From: Ricordea florida
Lineage: Eukaryota > Cnidaria > Anthozoa > Corallimorpharia > Ricordeidae
DNA length: 64,000 nt
Assembly: GCA_949710005.1 (NCBI GenBank)
Contig: OX453276.1
Span: forward strand, 22,127,849-22,191,848
Direction: 5' to 3'
The notes under the pieces are model-generated. The model was given only the letters and a program-made list of their open reading frames with translations. It made no database searches and was not told the origin of the DNA. Shown here piece by piece: positions 17,822 through 24,540 of the stretch. The position numbers and the translations under genes are program-made. Within the stretch, counting starts at the first letter, position 1, and each line of letters starts with the position of its first letter.

Positions 17822-18802
17822 ATGGCAGAAGGAGGAGATTTAGACCCAACTGAACTAAATGAAACAAAAGATGATGCAGATAATAAAGATAATGATGATA
17901 CATTTTATATGACGCCTATAAATACATCCACAAGTTACCCAAATCCTGATTATGGTGGTGGGGAGGAGGAGGAAACCTCATTTGACGGCGCTAATGAAAA
18001 AACTCGCTTAATAGAAAAAAAATTAGAAGGAGCAGAATATGAAATAAAAAAAGTAAGACCAGAATCAAAATTAAAACAATTTCTTTCATTTTTTATGCGT
18101 ACTAGTACTGGTATAGAATTGCCGGCAGTTGAAGGACCATCGGGAGGAACATATGTTTATACGGCTAATGATGATGAGTTTAGAAGATATGATAAAAAAA
18201 CGGGAAAAATAATGGAAAAACTTAAACCTGGGAAATTAAAAGATGCTTTAGGTCCAAGTAGATCAGAAAAAGTTGAACAACTCGATTCAGAAATTGCGAA
18301 TAAAAAAGAAAAACAAAATGAGAGGCTTGAAAGAAAAAAAGCGCTTGATAATAAACCCGATAAAACCACAGAAGAAACCGCAGAACTTGAAAATTTAAAT
18401 GCAGAAGTTATAGAAAACGATGAAGATATAGCAAACGATGTTGCCGAAAGAGAAAGAATTCAAGAAACAATGTCTTTGAGAGAGCGAATAAAGTATATCT
18501 TCAAAAAGTATGGATTTACAGCATTTGCGATTTTAAGCGCAGCTGGTTTAGTAATTGGGGTTATAATTTCTAATCTTTCTAAAGGTCTAACAACATTAGG
18601 CAAAGGTTTAGGAAATGGATTAAAAACTATTGGTAAAAAACTAGGCGAAATATTGCCAGGAATGGTTGGTGCTATTGTTAGCTTTTTATTCAAAACAGCT
18701 GGTGAAGTTATTGGGTTTTTAGGAAAGAATGCTTGGCTTTTGATAATGGCTGTGGTTCTATATTTTGTGGAACAAATTAAAGGCGGGAAGAAGAGAAAGT
18801 AA
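17822..18802 (+). CDS. Acidic/coiled-coil protein with C-terminal membrane-active region, 326 aa
   Basis: The first 60 residues are acidic and Asn/Gly-rich. A middle region (about 140-215) is a charged coiled coil (NKKEKQNERLERKKALDNK). The C-terminus has a hydrophobic segment (about 232-250), a Gly/Lys amphipathic repeat (LTTLGKGLGNGLKTIGKKLG) and further hydrophobic segments (about 270-295 and 304-318), ending GGKKRK. I remember very similar C-termini in many cnidarian predicted proteins. By analogy with adenovirus-type internal proteins it could disrupt membranes on entry; that is inference. It has a late-type promoter. Confidence 0.78.
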   Translation: MAEGGDLDPTELNETKDDADNKDNDDTFYMTPINTSTSYPNPDYGGGEEEETSFDGANEKTRLIEKKLEGAEYEIKKVRPESKLKQFLSFFMRTSTGIELPAVEGPSGGTYVYTANDDEFRRYDKKTGKIMEKLKPGKLKDALGPSRSEKVEQLDSEIANKKEKQNERLERKKALDNKPDKTTEETAELENLNAEVIENDEDIANDVAERERIQETMSLRERIKYIFKKYGFTAFAILSAAGLVIGVIISNLSKGLTTLGKGLGNGLKTIGKKLGEILPGMVGAIVSFLFKTAGEVIGFLGKNAWLLIMAVVLYFVEQIKGGKKRK

Positions 18803-18806
18803 CAAA

Positions 18807-18812
18807 TTTAAA
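18807..18812 (+). promoter_or_regulatory. Late-type box TTTAAA for the 203-codon gene
   Basis: Starts 29 nt before ATG 18,836. Confidence 0.5.
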
Positions 18813-18835
18813 GATATCACGGCGATCAGTAAAAT

Positions 18836-19447
18836 ATGGATGACTACAATAAAATTTATCCTCAATTACCCAATAATACAGATCCTAGTTCCTCCCTTCA
18901 GTCAGTTAATTTCAGACTGCAAAAATCAAGCGAGGTATTACAAAATCTAGAGAAAGAAATTAAACATTACGAAGAAGTAAGGAAAAAATATAATAGGGCT
19001 AGAGGAATATGTACAAAAATTAGTATTTCTGGTGGTTTGATTTCAGTTATTCTATCAGCAAGCGGTCTCGGAACTTCTCTCACCGGTTTTGGAGCTATTG
19101 TCGGTGTGCCTTTGGGTGTTGTCGGCGGGGTTTTTGGCGGATTATCGATTGGATTCGGTTATGCATCAAAAAGGCTTTCTGGTAAAGTTAGTAAACACGA
19201 ACAAACCGCCGCAATTGCAAAATCAAAATTAAACACCATTAACGATTTGGTTTCAAAAGCTCTGAAAGATAATGTTATATCCGACCAAGAATTTTCCATA
19301 ATTTTGGCGGAGTTGGAAAAGTTTCAAAAACTAAAACTAGAAGTTCGGCAAAAATTTCGGAGAGATACAGAAAAAAACTTGGACATAGGTGTGATAAGGA
19401 AGGAAGTCCGCGAAAAACTATTAAAAGAACTTACCGGAGGTCATTAA
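18836..19447 (+). CDS. Coiled-coil/glycine-rich membrane protein, 203 aa
   Basis: An N-terminal coiled coil (about 22-55, LQKSSEVLQNLEKEIKHYEE) is followed by a Gly-rich hydrophobic hairpin (about 62-105, with GFGAIVGVPLGVVGGVFGG) and a second helical region rich in Lys/Glu. The architecture resembles pore-forming or membrane-remodelling proteins, but no family is recognised. It lies in the late block between the 326-codon and 529-codon genes. A frame starting at 18,765 in another register is a shadow. Confidence 0.78.
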   Translation: MDDYNKIYPQLPNNTDPSSSLQSVNFRLQKSSEVLQNLEKEIKHYEEVRKKYNRARGICTKISISGGLISVILSASGLGTSLTGFGAIVGVPLGVVGGVFGGLSIGFGYASKRLSGKVSKHEQTAAIAKSKLNTINDLVSKALKDNVISDQEFSIILAELEKFQKLKLEVRQKFRRDTEKNLDIGVIRKEVREKLLKELTGGH

Positions 19448-19562
19448 AACTGGTATATGAGAGAACAGAAGTTGGTTGTAATTGTTTTGCAGGTATTAAT
19501 TGATTTTACATCTTATTCTTAAAAGATCTAAAGATCACATTATTTGTAACACAAAGAATAAG
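19448..19562 (+). other. 115-bp leader region before the 529-codon gene
   Basis: The largest gap in the structural block, AT-rich and without an ORF. The open frame runs back to a TTG at 19,500 but lacks an ATG there. Confidence 0.5.
19527..19532 (+). promoter_or_regulatory. Late-type box TCTAAA for the 529-codon gene
   Basis: Starts 36 nt before ATG 19,563, the widest spacing of the series. It supports 19,563 as the start. Confidence 0.45.
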
Positions 19563-21152
19563 ATGTTATTGGATGATTTCACAAACCGTTACCCAAACGC
19601 GAACCTAAATAAATTTACTTTTGTGAATGACTCATTTGGTGGGTATATTGAATGGAAAGTTAATGGGACAACAATTATGTCTGATGATGATCCTTCTGGA
19701 GAAACTTGGACTGCAAATCTTTCTAATAATTTGAAAACATTATTATGGGAAGATTTGGGGTTAGAAATTAAAGTTAAGGCAAGTTCATTTCCAAAAAGTT
19801 TAACATTTACAAAACAAACATATCCAATACCTGGAGTTAAATTTGATGAATTTGCTACTGATGTAACAAAAATGTTAACTAATTTAGATATATATGTTTC
19901 AGAAAAAGATCATTTCACTGCGGCGATGACAAATGTATTTAAAAATCAAACAGTAGAACTTACTAGTGGAAAAGAAGCTAGAGCTTGGTTGAGTAAACCA
20001 AATATTAATCACTGGCCTCAGCAATTAAACATGGCGGTTTGGTGCTCAACATCTGGTTGCGGTGTTAGTTTAATTGAAATTTTAAATTACCCGAGAGTTA
20101 TTAGAAGTTTTTTTGTATTTCACGTTTATTTTACAATAAGAAGAATATTACAGGAATTAAATGTACCATTACCCGGCGAACAAACTTTTTCTTCAAAAAA
20201 TAATCCGTACGACAAAAATGTTTATAATAGATTGTGCGCAGAATTTGGGTTAAGCAATAATCAAGATTTTAAAGGATGGAAAAAACCTTTAGCTGATTTT
20301 AGATTTAAGGGTGGTGCAAACCATGGGGTTGGAGATGTATTCATTGATTATGGAAAAGGATACATCCCTCCTGGAGGTGGTAGTTCACAAGCAGTAGGAG
20401 GAGGAAATCAAAACGTAAGAATTATACATCCTAATGATCCTGATGTAAATATTTGGCCCAGTGAAATAAATAAATTTGCCGATTATGGCGGTAAAAAATT
20501 TGGTGGGACTTTAATATCTATGCTTCGAAATGATCATTTTGTAGATTTTCAATATGCGTGGTTTATACCAGAATCTGGATATGGATTAACAAAAGCCGGA
20601 TTGGGAAGAATAAATAGATCAGTTGAGGCTTTTGTTTATTGCATATTGGGTGCTCAAGTTAATACCAGAAATTCTATTATTGGTACCGGCGGTGGAGCAA
20701 TAGAAACACAAAATGAATTCAAAGACTTATTTGAAAGTTCTGTTAGAGTAAATGATATTTCTAAATCCGTTCAAAATTACCAACAATCTGTACAGGAAAC
20801 TAAATTACGGCTTGATTTGGCTGTTGCTCCTGGAGTTTGGTTGATGCCAAGTAATTTAATTATAAATACAGAAAGTGCGGTTGGGTACAATAATAATCTG
20901 AAAATAGCAACAGAAGATATGAAATTTGGGGTAAATAATTCAATAAATGTCGAAACAAAAAATGTCGGAATACCTAATAGTTTAGGAACATCAAAGGTTT
21001 TATTAAATACCAATCCTCAACCAAAGAAACCTAAATTAAGCAATGACGATAAATCAGACAAAACAGATGATATAGAAAAATCTTCTCATCAAAATAATCT
21101 TATTGTTTTAATGTTTGCCGGGGGATTATTATCTTGGTTTTTATTTCGTTAA
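19563..21152 (+). CDS. Large tail-anchored virion-type protein, 529 aa
   Basis: Starts MLLDDFTNRYPNANLNKF. Recognisable landmarks are MAVWCSTSGCGVSLIEIL, a FHVYFTIRRIL stretch, NNPYDKNVYNRLC, a Gly-rich loop (GKGYIPPGGGSSQAVGGG), YGLTKAGLGRINRSVEAFVY and VGYNNNLKIATEDMKFGVN. A polar Lys/Ser/Asp linker leads to a C-terminal membrane anchor (about 510-528, LIVLMFAGGLLSWFLF). I remember homologues in cnidarian and mollusc genomes without assigned function. It may be a second large capsid or virion surface protein, or an entry factor; undecided. The upstream TTG-started extension is rejected. Confidence 0.8.
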   Translation: MLLDDFTNRYPNANLNKFTFVNDSFGGYIEWKVNGTTIMSDDDPSGETWTANLSNNLKTLLWEDLGLEIKVKASSFPKSLTFTKQTYPIPGVKFDEFATDVTKMLTNLDIYVSEKDHFTAAMTNVFKNQTVELTSGKEARAWLSKPNINHWPQQLNMAVWCSTSGCGVSLIEILNYPRVIRSFFVFHVYFTIRRILQELNVPLPGEQTFSSKNNPYDKNVYNRLCAEFGLSNNQDFKGWKKPLADFRFKGGANHGVGDVFIDYGKGYIPPGGGSSQAVGGGNQNVRIIHPNDPDVNIWPSEINKFADYGGKKFGGTLISMLRNDHFVDFQYAWFIPESGYGLTKAGLGRINRSVEAFVYCILGAQVNTRNSIIGTGGGAIETQNEFKDLFESSVRVNDISKSVQNYQQSVQETKLRLDLAVAPGVWLMPSNLIINTESAVGYNNNLKIATEDMKFGVNNSINVETKNVGIPNSLGTSKVLLNTNPQPKKPKLSNDDKSDKTDDIEKSSHQNNLIVLMFAGGLLSWFLFR

Positions 21153-21170
21153 TGTTTTGATTATGATCAA

Positions 21171-21176
21171 TTTAAA
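21171..21176 (+). promoter_or_regulatory. Late-type box TTTAAA for the penton-like gene
   Basis: Starts 33 nt before ATG 21,204. Confidence 0.5.
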
Positions 21177-21203
21177 GATGAGTTTAATGTAATCAAAACA
21201 AAA

Positions 21204-21833
21204 ATGTTCAGCATTACAATGTACGATTCAGAAACTAGAATTTATTTAGATCCGCCGCTGAAAAATCTTCGGGAGATACAGCTCCTGGATTGTGATATAC
21301 AAACCAAAAGACTAATAACTTTAAGGAACCAAGAAAAAATAACTGATGAAAAAGGCGGGCCTTTAGTAATATTTAATCCAGGAATATATTCCATAAATGA
21401 TATAAAAATATTAATTGAGCTCGGCGAAAAGACTAAAGATATAACAATTATTATCGGAGATAATTTTGCTTACATAATCAACAATAAATCAATTAACATT
21501 AAATTTACTCGGGGTTTGCAAAATTCTTTAGGTGTGCCCGAGGTTTTATTTAAAATAAGTCAAATAGATATAACTATAAAAGAACCTTTGAGACTTTTAT
21601 GCAGTATAGTTGATAATAGAATGTCATACGCGAATAAAGGTAAAAATGGAGATCTTACAAAAATACAACCATCCCAATTGTTAGCAAACATTCCTTCACA
21701 AGATTACCCCACAATTCCTGTTAGAAAATATGATAACTTGATTAACCATTTTGATTTAACTATCTTAGACTCAGAATGGAAAAAATTTGATCTAAAGAGT
21801 TCTCCCATAACTTTTAGTTTAAGATTCAGATAA
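21204..21833 (+). CDS. Minor capsid (penton-like, single jelly-roll) candidate, 209 aa
   Basis: A beta-rich protein with the layout I know from Polinton/adintovirus penton-type proteins. Near the N-terminus a strand reads IYLDPPLKNLREIQLLDCDI. In the middle is a PGIYSINDIKILIE segment followed by a short beta stretch and SLGVPEVLFK. At the C-terminus is the pattern (N)HFDLTILDSEWKKFDLKSS ending in a final strand, like the N-F-D-x-x-L-x-D ... L signature of pentons. It is the last plus-strand gene and converges on the 174-codon gene, separated by the duplicated hairpin. Assignment is by pattern; a structure prediction should show one jelly roll. Confidence 0.65.
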   Translation: MFSITMYDSETRIYLDPPLKNLREIQLLDCDIQTKRLITLRNQEKITDEKGGPLVIFNPGIYSINDIKILIELGEKTKDITIIIGDNFAYIINNKSINIKFTRGLQNSLGVPEVLFKISQIDITIKEPLRLLCSIVDNRMSYANKGKNGDLTKIQPSQLLANIPSQDYPTIPVRKYDNLINHFDLTILDSEWKKFDLKSSPITFSLRFR

Positions 21834-21840
21834 ATTTTTT

Positions 21841-21870
21841 GTTATGTAACCAGTAATTGGGTTATATAAC
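21841..21870. terminator. Bidirectional 3'-end hairpin, copy 2
   Basis: Identical to 17,175-17,204 (37 bp identical through 21,877) and again between convergent stops (21,833 plus strand, 21,875 minus strand). Confidence 0.7.
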
Positions 21871-21874
21871 ATAA

Positions 21875-22399
21875 TTAATCTTCTTCACCAAATACCTCTT
21901 CTTCCAAAAACCTTAACTCTTCAAAATCAAGACACCAATCAAAATATCTAGATGGATGCCATGTTACAACCATTAATTCATCACGCAAGTCTTTGTAGAA
22001 TTTCTTTTTATGATTTAATTTATTATAATCATAATCCCTTTGAAAATAAATATCACTAATTATATATTTATTATCAAAATCATTAATACTAACTTCTTTT
22101 TTATCTTCTCTTAAAAATTTTTTCATAAGATCATTAGCATTTATACCATTAACACCAAAATTTAAATTTTTCAAAAATATTGGTGTTTGATTTCCAAAAA
22201 AACTATTCATTTTATCATTCCTCCCCAAAAAATGAAAACATAAATTTATTTTTCCTATTAAACATTCTCTATCCTTTGCTAGTCTTTTTATTATATCATC
22301 TTTAATTGAATTAATAAAAGCACAAGAATCCAATTTATTAGTATTAAAATAAGTAAAATTTCTTAATTCGATTTCATTCACATCAAAAATATTTTCCAT
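21875..22399 (-). CDS. Unknown protein, 174 aa, paralogue of the gene at 17,209-17,724
   Basis: Starts MENIFDVNEIELRNF; Asn/Lys/Asp-rich, with no membrane segment. The tail has KFYKDLRDELMVVTWHPSRY followed by FDWCLDFEELRFLEEE, aligning with the paralogue's tail. The N-terminal parts have drifted apart, so the duplication is old or the domain is shared by recombination. Gene, promoter word and hairpin recur together, so the whole module was duplicated. W-H-P-S-R and D-W-C-L recall the tail motif of giant-virus proteins (memory, unverified). Function not known. Confidence 0.78.
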   Translation of the reverse strand: MENIFDVNEIELRNFTYFNTNKLDSCAFINSIKDDIIKRLAKDRECLIGKINLCFHFLGRNDKMNSFFGNQTPIFLKNLNFGVNGINANDLMKKFLREDKKEVSINDFDNKYIISDIYFQRDYDYNKLNHKKKFYKDLRDELMVVTWHPSRYFDWCLDFEELRFLEEEVFGEED

Positions 22400-22414
22400 T
22401 TTTTTTATATTAAT

Positions 22415-22825
22415 TCAATCACAATTCTTTAAATCAATTTTTTTGCTTATACGACAATCCTTACAATAAGTTTTTTGTTTATTATGTTCACATATTTGTG
22501 ATCCTCCGCATTCTTTACATTGTTGTTTTTGATTATTATGTTCACATATTTGTGATCCCCCACATTCCTTACATCGATATTTATATTTATTATGCATACA
22601 ATTATGCCCATTACATTCACTACAAATTTTTTTTATTTTCCCATGATCACAAATAATTCTGCTAATGGGGATAACTTTTTTAATTAAATCAGTAATTTCC
22701 TCATCTTTAAATTTTTTAATCTCACTAATTATTTTTTTTTTACTCATTTTTGATCTTCCCTTAATTTCTAGATCTTTCGCTATTATTTTTAGTTCATAAG
22801 TATATAAATCTCTCAATTGATCCAT
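22415..22825 (-). CDS. Rho_N/SAP-like protein with C-x-H-x6-C-x2-C repeats, 136 aa
   Basis: The N-terminus (MDQLRDLYTYELKIIAKDL, then EIKGRSKMSKKKIISEIK) is homologous by eye to residues 1-36 of PolB and resembles a Rho_N or SAP nucleic-acid-binding domain. Residues 60-130 contain four metal-binding units such as CEHNNQKQQCKEC and CEHNKQKTYCKDC, separated by GGSQI. Repeats of the GGSQICEH type are ones I recall from Mimiviridae-like genomes and some algae. The promoter lies in the right ITR, so it and polB share one duplicated control region. Likely an early DNA- or RNA-binding regulator. Confidence 0.82.
   Translation of the reverse strand: MDQLRDLYTYELKIIAKDLEIKGRSKMSKKKIISEIKKFKDEEITDLIKKVIPISRIICDHGKIKKICSECNGHNCMHNKYKYRCKECGGSQICEHNNQKQQCKECGGSQICEHNKQKTYCKDCRISKKIDLKNCD
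22428..22441 (-). promoter_or_regulatory. Putative early promoter AAAATTGATTTAAA
   Basis: Exact 14-mer on the minus strand; its TTTAAA starts 34 nt before ATG 22,399. It overlaps the 3' end of the upstream gene's coding region. Confidence 0.6.
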
Positions 22826-22852
22826 AACTAATCTTTATGAAAATTATCTATC

Positions 22853-23194
22853 CTTTTAAATCAATTTTTTCACATAAGCTTAGTATCAGTTTTTTTTCCC
22901 CCTTCACCTAAAACGTAATTATATATCTCACAAATGATTGATCAAAACTTACTCTTAGGAAGATATTTTTCAGTCAAATTTGAAAACGTGCTTATGAACC
23001 TTAACCTAAAAATGTCAGAGATTTTTCAGTCAAATTTGAAAACGTGCTTATGAACCTTAACCTAAAAATGTCAGAGATTTTTCAGTCAAATTTGAAAACG
23101 TACTTATGAACCTTAACCTAAAAATGTCAGAGATTTTTCAGTCAAATTTGAAAATAACCTAAAAACGTACTTATAAACACGCTTATATAGTAGT
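22853..23194 (-). repeat. Right ITR of the Maverick (342 bp)
   Basis: Reverse complement of 7,533-7,873 apart from one substitution and a homopolymer length change. It ends CACGCTTATATAGTAGT and contains the mirrored 56-bp subrepeat array (about 22,958-23,178). Confidence 0.95.
22855..22868 (-). promoter_or_regulatory. Putative early promoter AAAATTGATTTAAA in right ITR
   Basis: Mirror copy of 7,858-7,871; its TTTAAA starts 35 nt before ATG 22,825. Confidence 0.6.
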
Positions 23195-23200
23195 CTTGGA
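23195..23200. repeat. Right target-site duplication (CTTGG/A)
   Basis: Second copy of the sequence at 7,528-7,533. Confidence 0.85.
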
Positions 23201-23748
23201 GACCACATGTACTTACAGTTGCTGCTAAAGCTAATAAAATCCTGGGCTTATTAAAGCGTACTTTTGGAAAATGTTCAGAAGCCATAATTACCGGTTACAA
23301 AACTATGGTACGCCCAATTATTGAATATGCATGTCCAGTTTGGAATCCTCATCAACAATACCTATCCGATAAACTTGAAAGAATCCAAAGGAATGCCTCA
23401 AGATGGATCTTAGGTAGTTCTGTTGAGTACGATGATCGTTTAAGATACCTTGGGTGGCCGAGTCTTCATACTCGTCGTGACTTTCTCAGTTTAGTTCAGT
23501 TATTTAAGTTTATAAACGGACTCTCTAAAGTCTCTCTAGATAATTATGTATCGTTTTCAAAAGGACGTACTAGGGCTAATCATGATTTTAAAATATGGAC
23601 ACCTTATGCACGGACTAATATATTTAAATTTTCATTTTGGATTAGATATATTAACTCATGGAATGATCTACCAGAACACTTAGTCCATTGTACATCGTTA
23701 AATAAGTTTAAGAAAGGTCTTGCTGAACACCTGTTTAAGAAATCATAA
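23201..23748 (+). pseudogene. LINE ORF2, 3' part (RT thumb and C-terminal domain)
   Basis: Continues the reading frame interrupted at 7,533: TVAAKANKILGLLKR, then RPIIEYACPVWNPH, RIQRNASRWIL and WNDLPEHLVHCTSLNKFKK, the usual end of CR1/L2-like ORF2 proteins. No stop or frameshift is seen up to TAA 23,746-23,748. Without the Maverick the two parts form a single frame of about 977 codons counted from 5,148. Confidence 0.92.
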
Positions 23749-23961
23749 TCATTTTAATCATAGTTATATCATATATATTTATTTTACTTTTTATGATTGT
23801 ATTTATATTTTCTTAGATATTTTATTACTTATATTTTTTAATTGTTATTGGGGGCTGCCGCTTATGAGGATTTAGTTCTTCCCTGGCAGCACCCTTTTTG
23901 CAGTTTTTCATGTTTATTTTAGCAAATAAAGTTGTTATAAATAAATAAATAAAATAAATAT
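23749..23961 (+). mobile_element. LINE 3' UTR and (ATAAA)n-type tail
   Basis: An AT-rich UTR contains GGGGGCTGCCGC...GGCAGCACCC, which can form a stem, and ends in AATAAA-like repeats at about 23,925-23,961. The tail marks the 3' end of the LINE that hosts the Maverick. Its 5' end is somewhere shortly before 5,055 and could not be fixed. Confidence 0.75.
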
Positions 23962-24007
23962 CCATAGGTGCGGTTACTCGGGGCACTTTTACCGTGGGAA
24001 ATTGGCC

Positions 24008-24040
24008 TTTTATTTATTTATTTATTTATTTATTCACTTA
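24008..24040. repeat. (TTTA)n microsatellite
   Basis: TTTATTTATTTA repeats shortly after the LINE tail. Confidence 0.85.
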
Positions 24041-24369
24041 TTTATTACAATTATTATTTTTATTACTATTATTTAACAATTATTATATTTGTTCAGGAGT
24101 AATGGGCTCCTGATTTGTTATTATTTACTAATTGATATTTCATTCAATATCTGATAATTACTTTATCTACTATCATCTGTATTTATTATTTATTACTTGT
24201 ACTTGGTAATGTAATTATTTATTGAGTTCTACCTCTTGTATTGGCGAAAGCTATTCTTAAGAGGAAATAAATTGAAGACTAAAAACTGTATTTAATAGAG
24301 TGATCAACGTTTCACAACGTAAATTTCCCATGTTAGATATTCATAGCTACGTCAAAAAGATCAGACGAA
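24041..24369. other. AT-rich spacer, no gene seen
   Basis: Very AT-rich DNA with many TTATTTA/ATTATT words. No ORF of note. Confidence 0.5.
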
Positions 24370-24450
24370 GCGCTCCAACCTCGTTCCCAGGGTCCTCTCT
24401 CTACCTCGAGAAAGGTGGAGAGAGGACTCTGGGAACGAGGTTGGAAGCGC
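24370..24450. repeat. Short inverted-repeat (hairpin) element
   Basis: Arm CCAACCTCGTTCCCAGGGTC at 24,374-24,401 and its near-complement GAGAGAGGACTCTGGGAACG to 24,450, with a loop of about 16 bp. A related CTGGGAACGAG word occurs near 28,110, suggesting a dispersed family. Confidence 0.7.
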
Positions 24451-24540
24451 CCATGACATATCCCATGACATAAACGTGGTAAGTTGCAATGGTGTTTTTA
24501 TGCGCAAGGTACAAGAGCCAATCACGATGCTCCGTTTGAC

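Larger units (their letters stand above)
7533..23194. mobile_element. Maverick/Polinton-type endogenous DNA virus, complete (15.66 kb)
   Basis: A self-synthesising virus-like transposon with inverted terminal repeats of about 341 bp, a short target duplication, protein-primed PolB, DDE integrase, A32-like packaging ATPase, a capsid protein candidate, a penton-like candidate and small virion-type proteins. All fifteen genes are free of internal stops and the two ITRs are almost identical, so the insertion looks recent. It lies inside a LINE reading frame. The order is PolB (+), integrase (-), a plus-strand structural block, one minus-strand gene, three plus-strand membrane/virion genes and the penton candidate, then two minus-strand genes. 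No adenain-like protease and no helicase gene were seen. The base composition is clearly AT-rich. Confidence 0.95.

Noticed and set aside
18765..18950. 61-codon ORF overlapping the 326- and 203-codon genes
   Set aside because: A shadow in another frame; no box at the proper distance.
19500..19562. TTG-started N-terminal extension of the 529-codon protein
   Set aside because: A non-ATG start with a basic, unlike N-terminus; the TCTAAA box at 19,527 lies inside it and fits ATG 19,563.
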